From Whitmania pigra (lineage: Eukaryota > Annelida > Clitellata > Hirudinida > Haemopidae), in contig JAJTWR010000479.1 in the NCBI GenBank assembly GCA_021613335.1, positions 62,001 through 126,000 on the forward strand: DNA of 64,000 bases, given 5' to 3'. The notes under the pieces are model-generated. The model was not told the origin of the DNA. It searched no databases and was given only the letters and a program-made list of their open reading frames with translations. Within the stretch, counting starts at the first letter, position 1. Every line of letters begins with the position of its first letter. Of the stretch, positions 16,838 through 24,744 are shown piece after piece. A program made the position numbers and the translations under genes.

Positions 16838-19291
16838 ATGACAAAAATTTTACTGTCAATTCCGTTTTTTCTATTACCCTTGGTAAGGCTAATGGCTCAA
16901 GATATTAAAGTAAGCGGAAAAGTGTTGGACGAGAAAAACAGGCCTGTTTCTTTTGCTTCTATTCATATCAAAAACACCTCAAAAGGGGTTTCTGCAAATG
17001 CCGAAGGATTTTATACGCTTCATATTGATAAAAGCGAAACCGCTTTGGTTTTTACAGCCATTGGATATAAATCTTTAGAAAAAATCGTACCGCTTACAAA
17101 CAATGTTACCCTTGACGTTAACTTAGCCGAAGAGCTTTATACTTTGCAGAGCGTAACGATTAAAACAACCGGCGAAGACCCCGCCTATGCCATTATTAGA
17201 AAAGCAATTGCGGCTCGAAAAACACATTTAAACGAAATAAACAGCTACACGGCAAATGTTTACATTAAAGGCATACAAAAACTGGTAGGAGCTCCCAAAA
17301 AGTTTTTTGGGAAGAATGTTCAAAAAATATTAAATTTAGATACTAATCGAAAAGGTATTCTTTATTTATCCGAATCATGGTCTGAATTTGCTTTTCAGCG
17401 GCCCAATAAAATCCGCGAGGAAATGCTATCTTCCAAAATATCGGGTCAAAACAATGCTTTCAGTTTTAACCAAGCGTCTGATTTTACCATCAATTTTTAC
17501 AATAACCTGACGCTTGAGGGAACGGGGTTAAATGCCAGAAGTTTTGTATCGCCCATAGCAGACAATGCCTTATCTTATTATCGGTATAAGCTATTAGGCG
17601 TCAACACAGAAAACGGTCTGTCTGTTAATAAAATTGAAGTAATCCCCAAAAGAAAAACAGATTTGGTATTTCAGGGAGTAATTTACATTGAAGACAGCGC
17701 CTGGCATTTAACCGGCGTCAATCTTAATTTAACCAAAGCAACCGGAATTAATTTTGTTGACACCCTTAACATTAGTCAAAAGTATCTAAAAATTAAAGAT
17801 TATTACCTTCCCTCTGTTATTAAATTTACGTTTAAAGGCAATGTGTTAAAATTTAGGTTTGAAGGCTATTATGTAGGAGTTTACAGTAACTATCAAATTA
17901 ATCCGTTGTTGCCTGAAAACTTTTTTACCCCCGAAATTTTAAAAATTAACACACCGGTTAACCAAAAAGACGCTCTCTTTTGGGCTAAAAACCGCCCCAT
18001 CCCTTTAACCGCCGAAGAAAAGCTTGATTATAAGCGAAAAGACAGCATTGCCCTACGCAAGGAAAGCAAATCTTACTTAGACTCATTAGAAAAGGTAAAC
18101 AACAGGTTTAATATCTTATTTTTTATTTTCTTTGGCCATAACCTTAATGATCGTTACAACCAAAGAAGCTTAAATTTTGACCCTTTGCAAACTTCGGTAT
18201 TGTACAATACGGTAGAAGGATTTGCCTTGAAACAGGGGATTACTTACCGGAAGATTTTAAAAGACAGGAAAAGTTATTGGGTAAGGCCTGAAATACGTTA
18301 TGGTTTTAAAAACAAAACCTTAACCGGCTCCTTTAGAGGCAACTATTATTACAACCCTTTAAAACTGGCAGGGGTAGATATGGGGTTTGGAAACGAGATT
18401 GCCGATTTAAACCCCTACGGTTCTAACAGTTTACTGTCTAACAGCATAAACAGTTTGCTTTTTGAAAGAAATCTTTCTAAGTTTTATAAACGTAATTTTA
18501 TCAGTTTAGGCGCTACCCGCGAACTGGCAAGCGGCTTTCAAGCTTATTTAAGCGCTAATTTTACCAAAAACCATACCTTGCGAAATACCGCCATGTACAG
18601 GTTTAAGGATTATAAAGACCGACAGTTTACCTCAAACAACCCCTTTACTCCCGAATCTGAAACGCCGCTTTTCCCTGTCTACCGTTCTTTTAGTTTTACC
18701 GCAAGTTTAGAATACGCTTTTGCGCAAAAATACTTTACCCGTCCTGACGGTAAATTTTACGAAAAGCCGAAATTTCCCCGCATTAAGCTCACTTATGTAA
18801 AAGGGTTAAAAAATATTTTTAAAAGCGATGTAGATTATGATTTGATATCGGTTGAGATTAAGCAGGAAGATATTAGAATAGCTTTAACAGGATATTTATC
18901 TTTTATTGTGGGCGTCGGCAAATTTTTTAACAACAAGCAGGTTTATTACCCGGACAGTAAGCATTTTTGGGGTAATAACTCCACTTTATTCTCAACAGAC
19001 CTGCGCCGTTTCAGCTATCTGGATTTTTACTTATACAACACCGACAAGCAATATTTTGAAATGCATTCCGAACACAATTTTGCCGGCTACATTACCCGTA
19101 AAATTCCTTTAGTCAGAAATTTAAAATTGGAAGAATATATCGGATTTAATTACCTGACCCAGCCCGATAAACGCAATTATATCGAGTATTATTTCGGATT
19201 TAAAAGATTGTTGTTCGGTTTCAGTTACGGCTGGTCTTACGAAGGCTTTAAAAAAAAGGGGCAAGGTTTTCGTTTTACCTATGCTTTATAA
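16838..19291 (+). CDS. DUF5686 outer-membrane protein with carboxypeptidase-like domain
   Basis: 817 residues: signal peptide (ending LMAQ, about 21), a carboxypeptidase-regulatory-like beta-sandwich (about 23-110: VSGKVLDEKNRPVSFASIHI...FTAIGYKS), the DUF5686 region from about 120 on (DPAYAIIRKAIAARKTHLNEINSYTANVYIKG is the diagnostic start), and a C-terminal barrel-like part rich in aromatic beta-strands ending GQGFRFTYAL. This family is widespread in Bacteroidota; function is unknown, with presumed outer-membrane location. It stands alone between kbl (divergent) and trhO. Confidence 0.88.
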   Translation: MTKILLSIPFFLLPLVRLMAQDIKVSGKVLDEKNRPVSFASIHIKNTSKGVSANAEGFYTLHIDKSETALVFTAIGYKSLEKIVPLTNNVTLDVNLAEELYTLQSVTIKTTGEDPAYAIIRKAIAARKTHLNEINSYTANVYIKGIQKLVGAPKKFFGKNVQKILNLDTNRKGILYLSESWSEFAFQRPNKIREEMLSSKISGQNNAFSFNQASDFTINFYNNLTLEGTGLNARSFVSPIADNALSYYRYKLLGVNTENGLSVNKIEVIPKRKTDLVFQGVIYIEDSAWHLTGVNLNLTKATGINFVDTLNISQKYLKIKDYYLPSVIKFTFKGNVLKFRFEGYYVGVYSNYQINPLLPENFFTPEILKINTPVNQKDALFWAKNRPIPLTAEEKLDYKRKDSIALRKESKSYLDSLEKVNNRFNILFFIFFGHNLNDRYNQRSLNFDPLQTSVLYNTVEGFALKQGITYRKILKDRKSYWVRPEIRYGFKNKTLTGSFRGNYYYNPLKLAGVDMGFGNEIADLNPYGSNSLLSNSINSLLFERNLSKFYKRNFISLGATRELASGFQAYLSANFTKNHTLRNTAMYRFKDYKDRQFTSNNPFTPESETPLFPVYRSFSFTASLEYAFAQKYFTRPDGKFYEKPKFPRIKLTYVKGLKNIFKSDVDYDLISVEIKQEDIRIALTGYLSFIVGVGKFFNNKQVYYPDSKHFWGNNSTLFSTDLRRFSYLDFYLYNTDKQYFEMHSEHNFAGYITRKIPLVRNLKLEEYIGFNYLTQPDKRNYIEYYFGFKRLLFGFSYGWSYEGFKKKGQGFRFTYAL

Positions 19292-19378
19292 GCATTGCAA
19301 TGACGATAATCATTTTGTCTTAAAGAAGATTTATTTATTTTTACTTTATTAATGCCGTTTGCAGCGGTATCAGTTGAA

Positions 19379-20314
19379 ATGAAATACCATACTTTACTCT
19401 ATTACTGCTATTCTCCAATAGCAGATGCCCGCCGGTTTGCGGCAGATCATTTAACTTTTTGTAATTCTTTAAATCTGGTTGGACGTATTATTGTTGCCAA
19501 CGAAGGTTTAAATGGCGTTATTTCCGGTACGCCAAACGCTTGTAAAAAATACATGGAAGCCATTCATGCCGATGAGCGTTTTGCCAAAACAGAATTTAAA
19601 ATTGACGAAGTAGAACAGCCGTCGTTTATAAAAATGCATTGCCGTTATAAAGCAGAAATTGTTCATTCGGGCTTACGCGATAGTTCTATCATTGATCCAA
19701 ACGTACAAACCGGCAAATATCTTCAACCCGCAGAGTTTAGAGATATGATGAAAGAAGACGATGTAATTGTGTTGGACGTACGTTCTAATTATGAGCATAA
19801 TTTGGGTAAATTCAAAAACGCCGTTACTTTAGATATTGATAATTTCAGGGATTTTCCTAACCAAATTGAAGCCTTAGCGCAGTACAAAAACAAAAAGCTT
19901 ATGACCTATTGCACCGGAGGCATTAAGTGCGAAAAAGCATCAGCCTTACTATTACATCATGGTTTTAAAGATGTTTATCAATTGCATGGCGGTATTATTA
20001 AATATGGCAAGGAAGCCGGAGGCGAAGATTTTGAAGGCAAATGTTATGTTTTTGATAACCGTATCGCCGTAGACATTAACCAAGTAAATCCAAGCGTTAT
20101 ATCTACCTGTTACAACTGCGGTAAAACTACCGCCAAAATGATTAACTGCGCTAATCCGGAATGCAACAAACACTTTACCCAATGTGATGATTGTGGCGAA
20201 AAACTGCAAGGATGCTGTTCTGTTGCTTGTTTAGAACATCCGCGCAAACGCCCTTATGATGGAACGGGTTATTACATTAAAATTCCGCAACCTGTTAACA
20301 AAAAAAGAAATTAA
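19379..20314 (+). CDS. trhO: tRNA uridine(34) hydroxylase, rhodanese-domain (TrhO/YceA)
   Basis: 311 residues from ATG 19379; an in-frame ATG at 19352 would add nine residues not expected in homologues, which begin near MKYHTLLYYCY. It catalyses O2-dependent hydroxylation of wobble uridine to 5-hydroxyuridine. Domains: N-terminal acylphosphatase-like region (NLVGRIIVANEGLNGVISG), rhodanese domain with active-site loop YCTGGIKCEKASALL, and a C-terminal Cys-rich zinc-binding segment with multiple CxxC pairs (CYNCGKT, CANPECNKHFTQCDDCG, GCCSVAC). Followed by a hairpin at 20338-20358 that probably ends its transcript and marks the edge of a foreign island. Confidence 0.93.
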   Translation: MKYHTLLYYCYSPIADARRFAADHLTFCNSLNLVGRIIVANEGLNGVISGTPNACKKYMEAIHADERFAKTEFKIDEVEQPSFIKMHCRYKAEIVHSGLRDSSIIDPNVQTGKYLQPAEFRDMMKEDDVIVLDVRSNYEHNLGKFKNAVTLDIDNFRDFPNQIEALAQYKNKKLMTYCTGGIKCEKASALLLHHGFKDVYQLHGGIIKYGKEAGGEDFEGKCYVFDNRIAVDINQVNPSVISTCYNCGKTTAKMINCANPECNKHFTQCDDCGEKLQGCCSVACLEHPRKRPYDGTGYYIKIPQPVNKKRN

Positions 20315-20329
20315 AGTGTTAAGTTCAAA

Positions 20330-20677
20330 TTGATTGTAGAGAGTAAAAAAAACTCTCTTATCATAGAACAAGGCGAATACCGATATCATTTAGCGCAGGC
20401 TAAGGCGCTTCTTGCCTATCTCAAAGAGGATCTAGAAAAATACGGGTCTCATCCAAAAGCAACCGCATACGGGCTGAAGGTCAAGGGCAAAACCATTGAA
20501 ATCCTTACGAATTTTATACTTTCCTGCCAAGTTTACCTAAGCAAGCTTCTTACCTGCCCTGCTGCGCCCGAAGGGCCTTTGCATCTTTACCGCTACCCTG
20601 CCGACCAGGACACGAAAAAAATCTTAGGGATAACCTACTTTATGGTTGAATATAATAAAGGGTTGGGCAAGCTGTGA
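20330..20677 (+). CDS. Hypothetical protein of the foreign island, perhaps 5'-truncated
   Basis: Up to 115 residues in the same frame as trhO, starting at TTG 20330 at best; no ATG occurs until near the C-terminus. The first codons coincide with the probable trhO terminator, so the native start may have been lost when the island integrated. The protein looks soluble, with a Lys/Leu-rich helical first half (AKALLAYLKEDLEKYG) and a Pro-rich middle (TCPAAPEGPLHLYRYP). I recognise no domain. It ends in TGA, unlike most host genes here, and its base composition is richer in GC than trhO. Confidence 0.45.
   Translation: MIVESKKNSLIIEQGEYRYHLAQAKALLAYLKEDLEKYGSHPKATAYGLKVKGKTIEILTNFILSCQVYLSKLLTCPAAPEGPLHLYRYPADQDTKKILGITYFMVEYNKGLGKL
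20338..20358 (+). terminator. Probable trhO terminator at the island's left border
   Basis: AGAGAGT (20338-20344) and ACTCTCT (20352-20358) form a 7-bp stem with an A-rich loop, 24 bp after the trhO stop. It overlaps the first codons of the next ORF, which suggests that this ORF reads into host DNA at its 5' end. Confidence 0.5.
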
Positions 20678-20699
20678 ACCTGAATAAAAAAAACCCGCA

Positions 20700-20837
20700 A
20701 TGAAAAGCAACATTAAACAAGACGCCAAAACCGCGCGGCAGATTGTTAAAGACATCGCCACGGTAGGGCGACTGTGGGCTGCCAACTACGGAGATTTAAC
20801 CAAACCATCCGCAGAGGCCTGTCCAAAGACGAACTAA
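20700..20837 (+). CDS. Small hypothetical protein of the foreign island
   Basis: 45 codons from ATG 20700 to TAA 20837, preceded 22 bp upstream by the stop of the previous ORF and followed by the hairpin region before rep. The peptide begins MKSNIKQDAKTARQIV and contains a VGRLWAANYGDLTKP stretch; it is basic and probably helical. No family recognised. The compact same-strand packing supports, but does not prove, that it is a gene. Confidence 0.4.
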   Translation: MKSNIKQDAKTARQIVKDIATVGRLWAANYGDLTKPSAEACPKTN

Positions 20838-20899
20838 TTTTTTAACGACTTTTAGGCCGTTTTGGCCTTCCTCGATAATATAAGAAACAACTGGAAAAG

Positions 20900-20940
20900 C
20901 CCGCGTTCAGACAGCCCTTGAGAGGCTCTCAGAACGCCGG
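20900..20940. other. Nested hairpin upstream of rep: candidate rolling-circle origin
   Basis: GCGTTC (20903-20908) pairs with GAACGC (20932-20937), extended by CC (20900-20901) with GG (20939-20940). Inside, TGAGA (20919-20923) pairs with TCTCA (20927-20931) around a GGC loop. A second small hairpin AGGCC-GTTTT-GGCCT lies just upstream near 20851-20865. HUH replicases nick at hairpin-presented sites, often beside their own gene. The position 21 bp before the rep ATG makes this the best origin candidate, but no nick motif can be assigned from sequence alone. Confidence 0.45.
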
Positions 20941-20960
20941 AAGCCAAAAAAAAACAAAAA

Positions 20961-22400
20961 ATGCGACAAGCCCCCCAAAGTCCTAACGTAGGACAGAACA
21001 ACAAGCATAGCAGCAAAATAAGCTGGTACCGCCGCAATGCCGTAGAGATGATAAACGCTATAGACGACTATCTAGACCGCTACGATATAACCCTGCCGCG
21101 TTTCTACCCGGAGTATAAAGCAAAAAAAGAAACGATACTAAAATACCCCGATTACGGCCCGGACATTGAGCAGGAGCTTGGCAAGTTGATAAAAATGCGC
21201 TACGACCTCTGCCGATCGGGCAAAGCGGTTTACGCCTTGTTTCAGCAACAGGGCAAGCCCGCCAAAACCCAAATACTAGCCTGCCAGTACAGCAAACACC
21301 GCTTAGATCCGGTTTGGAACTACCGCAAATCGCAGCTCATTCGCAAGATTTACCGCCAATACTTGCAAAAAAGCGACATCCATAACCAATACCTGGCCGC
21401 CCATTTAACCCTTACCGTTCCCCACCCCGAGGGTTTATACCGGGGCCGGCTGTTTTACGCCAGGGAAATCATAGCCGCCTTCAACCTCCTGCGCAAAAGC
21501 CCGGCATGGAAAAAATACGTTTATGCCGGGGAGTACGGAGTAGAAATAAAAAAAGGAAACGGCCAAAACGGGCTGCACATCCATATTCACAGCCTTGTTT
21601 TTCAGCATCCTTGTTATACGATTAACCAAGCGCGGGAAGCTATTTTAACCGAGTGGAAAGCGATAACCGGCGCGACTTTTATCCACTATCAAACGCTTTA
21701 TTTTTTTAAAAGGAAACCTAACGGGCAATTCGAGCAGGAGCTAAGATGCCTTTGGGACGAAAAAACAGGCGACTATCGCAACATTTGGGTAAAGAAAAAA
21801 TTTTATATAGACCGCCCCGACCGTCCTGCCGATCCAACCCAAAGGCTGCAGGAATACCTGCACGGGGTGATGGAATGCATAAAATACCATTTCAAAAACG
21901 ACGCGATAAAGAAAGCGGGGAGCTATGATTGCGATCTTATTGTCGATATTTTAAACAACACCAAAGGCATGCGCCTGTACAGCCGTTACGGGGCGTTTTA
22001 CAGAGAGAAAGAACTTAATTTTAACAGGCTCCAAACCGAGCATACCCGCCAAAGCGAGGAAGAAATCGAGGAAGAAATTATGGGCTCGGTCGAGGGCGTG
22101 CAAATTCTAAACCCTTATAGCGGCGAGCTGGCGATGCCGGGAGAGTATAAATACGTAATAGGCAAACCCGAAACGCTAAAACACAGGCCTAAGAACGACC
22201 CCGACCCCTACGCGCCTGCGCTCTATTCAGTCAGGTCGTTCTTAGAGGTAAGGGAAGGGTTTGGCCTAAAAGAAATCCTTAAAAAACTCTTTAGGGACCG
22301 ACTGGAGGAAATACTTACCTGGGCAAGCTTTCAAAAGTACTTACGGGAGCAGTTGGCCCAAAGCGAACCCGGCAGGCAGGCAAAAGCATTTTTAAATTAA
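20961..22400 (+). CDS. HUH-family rolling-circle replication initiator (Rep), ssDNA-phage-like
   Basis: 479 residues. The three rolling-circle Rep motifs are in order: motif I AAHLTLTVPH (about 147-156), motif II GLHIHIHSLVF with the HUH histidines at 206-210 following AGEYGVEI, and motif III EYLHGVMECIKYHFK with Tyr309 and Lys312 (a second Tyr at 299). A downstream GMRLYSRYGAFY segment resembles the region after motif III in microvirus-type VP4 proteins. It would nick the origin strand and start rolling-circle replication. The sequence is visibly GC-richer than neighbouring host genes. Its TAA overlaps the ATG of the next ORF (TAATG), suggesting translational coupling. A plasmid Rep is an alternative. 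Confidence 0.75.
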   Translation: MRQAPQSPNVGQNNKHSSKISWYRRNAVEMINAIDDYLDRYDITLPRFYPEYKAKKETILKYPDYGPDIEQELGKLIKMRYDLCRSGKAVYALFQQQGKPAKTQILACQYSKHRLDPVWNYRKSQLIRKIYRQYLQKSDIHNQYLAAHLTLTVPHPEGLYRGRLFYAREIIAAFNLLRKSPAWKKYVYAGEYGVEIKKGNGQNGLHIHIHSLVFQHPCYTINQAREAILTEWKAITGATFIHYQTLYFFKRKPNGQFEQELRCLWDEKTGDYRNIWVKKKFYIDRPDRPADPTQRLQEYLHGVMECIKYHFKNDAIKKAGSYDCDLIVDILNNTKGMRLYSRYGAFYREKELNFNRLQTEHTRQSEEEIEEEIMGSVEGVQILNPYSGELAMPGEYKYVIGKPETLKHRPKNDPDPYAPALYSVRSFLEVREGFGLKEILKKLFRDRLEEILTWASFQKYLREQLAQSEPGRQAKAFLN

Positions 22401-22738
22401 TGAAAAACAATCTAAATAAAAAAGTTATGGAAATAAAAGTAGGCCTATTGGCAAATGCGACCGAGGCTATTGCAAGGGTTTGGTTGTCGGAAATGAACAT
22501 CTCTAAACAAGAATGGGACAGGATGAGCGAAAAGGAAAAGAATGAGGCTTTGAGCAAACGCTTAATTATTGTAGAGCGATCGGTTTGGGAATCAAACCGG
22601 GCTGATTTAGATCAATTGACCGCTGATTTAGACCGGGGAAGATATTATCTGATGAGCGTGGCGGCCAATAAAATCACCGTTGAAGACGCATTAGAGAGTT
22701 TTGGTTTTGGGCGCTCGGGATGCGCCTTAAGAATTTAA
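22400..22738 (+). CDS. Hypothetical protein coupled to rep
   Basis: 112 residues from ATG 22400, whose A is the last base of the rep stop codon; an internal ATG at 22427 (MEIKVGLL) is an alternative start. It is mostly helical and charged, with WLSEMNISKQEWDRMSEKEKNEAL and DLDQLTADLDRGRYYL. There is no transmembrane segment or recognised domain. Same strand, tight spacing and similar composition place it in the rep operon. Confidence 0.55.
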   Translation: MKNNLNKKVMEIKVGLLANATEAIARVWLSEMNISKQEWDRMSEKEKNEALSKRLIIVERSVWESNRADLDQLTADLDRGRYYLMSVAANKITVEDALESFGFGRSGCALRI

Positions 22739-22751
22739 AAAAACAAACGAC

Positions 22752-23228
22752 ATGGAGGCAATAGATTTATTACAATGGGTTCCCTCTGCTCTACTAGCCG
22801 TAGGAGCGGGGGCGGCGATAATAAGCGCTAAGAATAAAAAGCCAAAATTTAAGCAGCCCGTTCCCGGTCGGGTAAGTTCGCCTTTTGGCTATCGGATACA
22901 TCCCATAACTCAAAAAAGCGAGTTTCATAACGGCATTGACATCGCCTGCCCCCAAGGCACGCCTGTTGTTTGTCCTTTCCAAGGGCGCGTTCTATCGGTT
23001 AACCGCCGCCCGCCGGGAGGGCTTCAAGTAATTATCAAGCACGACAACGGCTACTCCACCGGCTACGCGCACCTGCAATCCACCGATCTTTATCCCGGGC
23101 GGGCGGTAAAAGCCGGCGGCACGGTAGGCCTTTCGGGAAATTCAGGACTGTCTACCGGCCCTCACCTGCATTTTACCCTTACCAATAAGGACGGGGTAAA
23201 GGTAAATCCCGCAGAATACCTAACCTAG
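22752..23228 (+). CDS. M23 family metallopeptidase with N-terminal membrane anchor
   Basis: 158 residues. Residues about 10-26 (VPSALLAVGAGAAIISA) form a membrane anchor. The rest is a lysostaphin-type M23 domain: SSPFGYRIHPIT, zinc ligands His59 and Asp63 in FHNGID, YAHL with His107, and GPHLHFTL with His138/His140. It is much shorter than cellular NlpD/MepM-type enzymes and lacks LysM or coiled coil. M23 enzymes cleave peptidoglycan cross-bridges; in a replicon-sized cluster with a Rep, a lysis or cell-entry role is likely (inference). It starts 13 bp after the previous gene. Confidence 0.8.
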   Translation: MEAIDLLQWVPSALLAVGAGAAIISAKNKKPKFKQPVPGRVSSPFGYRIHPITQKSEFHNGIDIACPQGTPVVCPFQGRVLSVNRRPPGGLQVIIKHDNGYSTGYAHLQSTDLYPGRAVKAGGTVGLSGNSGLSTGPHLHFTLTNKDGVKVNPAEYLT

Positions 23229-23258
23229 GCAAAAAACAAGCAAAAAACAAGCAAAAAA
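23227..23258 (+). repeat. Three tandem 11-bp A-rich repeats before the HTH gene
   Basis: The unit AAGCAAAAAAC occurs three times with small changes between the M23 stop and the HTH start codon, leaving the ATG directly after the third copy. It could be a replication slippage product, a protein-binding site or an upstream element that enhances translation. Confidence 0.5.
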
Positions 23259-23471
23259 ATGAATGTAAACGCTAACCGAAGCGTTAAAAAGACGGCAAAA
23301 GGATTTAAGACCCTTGCCGTCGAATACGACGTACACGTAAATACCATTTACCGCTGGCGCGACCATATTGCCTTATTGTTAAACCTAAAGAAAGGCGCCA
23401 AAAAGCTAAGCGCAAAACAGGTGGAAATTTTTTACGGATATTACGGCGAGCCTGCCGCGCAGTTATTTTAA
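23259..23471 (+). CDS. Small helix-turn-helix DNA-binding protein
   Basis: 70 residues. The middle (KGFKTLAVEYDVHVNTIYRWRDHIALLL) is a helix-turn-helix of the transposase/terminase-small-subunit style, in which the recognition helix contains NTIYRW. A basic N-terminus (NANRSVKKTAKG) and a Lys-rich linker follow the same pattern. It may regulate the island or act in DNA packaging; neither can be shown. It is the last same-strand gene of the island. Confidence 0.6.
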   Translation: MNVNANRSVKKTAKGFKTLAVEYDVHVNTIYRWRDHIALLLNLKKGAKKLSAKQVEIFYGYYGEPAAQLF

Positions 23472-23492
23472 GCTCGCCAATGCTATAATATC

Positions 23493-23657
23493 CTACAATA
23501 ACTCACTATGGCTGTTGTAAACTATGACGACTATCTCATATCTTATATCATATCTTTTGTTTTGGTAAAATGATAGGGCTCCGGTATAAACTTTTTGAGC
23601 GTTAGCGCTTAGGCAGATTGCCAGAGCGGCAAGAAGGGTTAAGCATGTTTTTTTCAT
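23493..23657 (-). CDS. Short secreted protein, probably a truncated gene
   Basis: 54 residues on the minus strand from ATG 23657 to TAG 23493-23495. A clear Bacteroidota-like signal peptide (KKTCLTLLAALAICLSANAQ) is followed by about 34 residues (KVYTGALSFYQNKRYDIR...). Its start codon lies one base from the outer end of the IS481-like element, so that insertion would have removed its promoter. Either a real small exported protein or the 5' fragment of a larger host gene broken at the island border. It is the only minus-strand ORF in this region. Confidence 0.4.
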   Translation of the reverse strand: MKKTCLTLLAALAICLSANAQKVYTGALSFYQNKRYDIRYEIVVIVYNSHSELL

Positions 23658-23658
23658 T

Positions 23659-24685
23659 TGTTTGGCGTATCAAGACATGGGTTTGTAACAATTAAAAAAC
23701 AATCAAAGTTAATGCCAAAAATTATGTTTTTTAAGGTTGCAAAAATGAAAAATGCTTTGCATAATTGCATAGTAGTCATGCTTGTATGGAATACAACCCA
23801 ACACGGTAACCAAATGGCGCCGGCGGGCAGATGTGTTTGACCGAAGCCACGCCCCCAAAACAAAACGCTACGCCCTAACCCAAGATGAACAGCAGGCAAT
23901 AATAGCCGCCCGGCTCGACGGATTTAAAGGCTTAGACGAAGTGATAGCGATTGTTTCCAAAAAGTTTAATAAAAAATTTTCCCGCACCACCGTCTACTAT
24001 CTCCTGAAGCGAAACGGCATAAACAAAAAACAGCGGCCAAAGCCAACTCATGGCGTTTTTAAAAAATATGCGCCCGGCTTTATTCATATGGACGTTACCC
24101 AAATGCCCGTTATAGGCCAAAAGAATAAAAAAGCGTTTCTTTATGTTGCCATAGACAGGGCAACCAGATATATGCGCTATAAACTGTACGACCAACAGAA
24201 ACAAACCGCTACCCTTGATTTTATGAAAGAATGCTTGCGAGCTTTTCCCTTCCCGATAAACAACGTACTTACTGACAACGGATTAGAGTTTTCCAATAAA
24301 CTCATCAAGCCGCCAAACTTTAGCGGAGTTTGTAAAGACAGCCTACTGACGACCTTTTGCAAAACAACACGCAATACGACACCGCCACAACAAAACCCTA
24401 TTGCCCCAAACAACAAACGGATTAGTAGAAAGAGCTAACGGAAAAATAAAACAAGCTACCCTAAAAAAGCATAACCTATAAAAGCAACCAGGATTTGCGC
24501 CGTGATTTAATCCTGTTTTTAGAAACCTATAATACCGACAAACAACACGGAGGCCTGTTAAAAGAATTAAAAGTACAAACCCCTTGCCAAGCAGTAAAAA
24601 AATTATGCGCTTAATTTTGGAAATTTTAAAAAAAAACTATTTTATATTTGTCATATCCTCTCTCACAATCTTGACGAACTTGACA
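23659..24685 (+). mobile_element. IS481-like insertion sequence, degenerate
   Basis: About 1.03 kb. Left end TGTTTGGCGTATCAAGA and the complement of the right end TGTCAAGTTCGTCAAGA share TGT-N8-TCAAGA at identical spacing, as expected for imperfect inverted repeats. It encloses a frameshifted IS481-type transposase. No convincing target-site duplication is seen. The element lies between the rolling-circle island and yebC. Confidence 0.65.
23745..24614 (+). pseudogene. IS481-family transposase, frameshifted
   Basis: Pieces in different frames form one transposase: MKNALHNCIV (from ATG 23745), then from 23782 an HTH (YGIQPNTVTKWRRRADVFDR) and DDE core (MDVTQMPVIGQ, AIDRATRYMRYK, VLTDNGLEF) up to about 24300, then out of frame NGLVERANGKIKQATLKKHN, then SNQDLRRDLILFLETYNTDKQHGG to TAA 24614. 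Frame changes near 23775 and 24310-24400, plus a stop near 24480, disable it. The core resembles the IS481 family with a retroviral-type integrase fold. The three catalytic acidic residues are probably still encoded, but no full protein is possible. Confidence 0.85.
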
Positions 24686-24744
24686 ATTAAGTATTTAAAA
24701 ATATTTTTCCGGATGAAAGTGATTCTAAGGATTATTCTGTCGGT

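Noticed and set aside
23472..23520. Direct repeats flanking the rolling-circle island as attachment sites
   Set aside because: Comparing the sequence after trhO with that after the HTH gene by eye gave no convincing shared core; a comparison with island-free strains would be needed.
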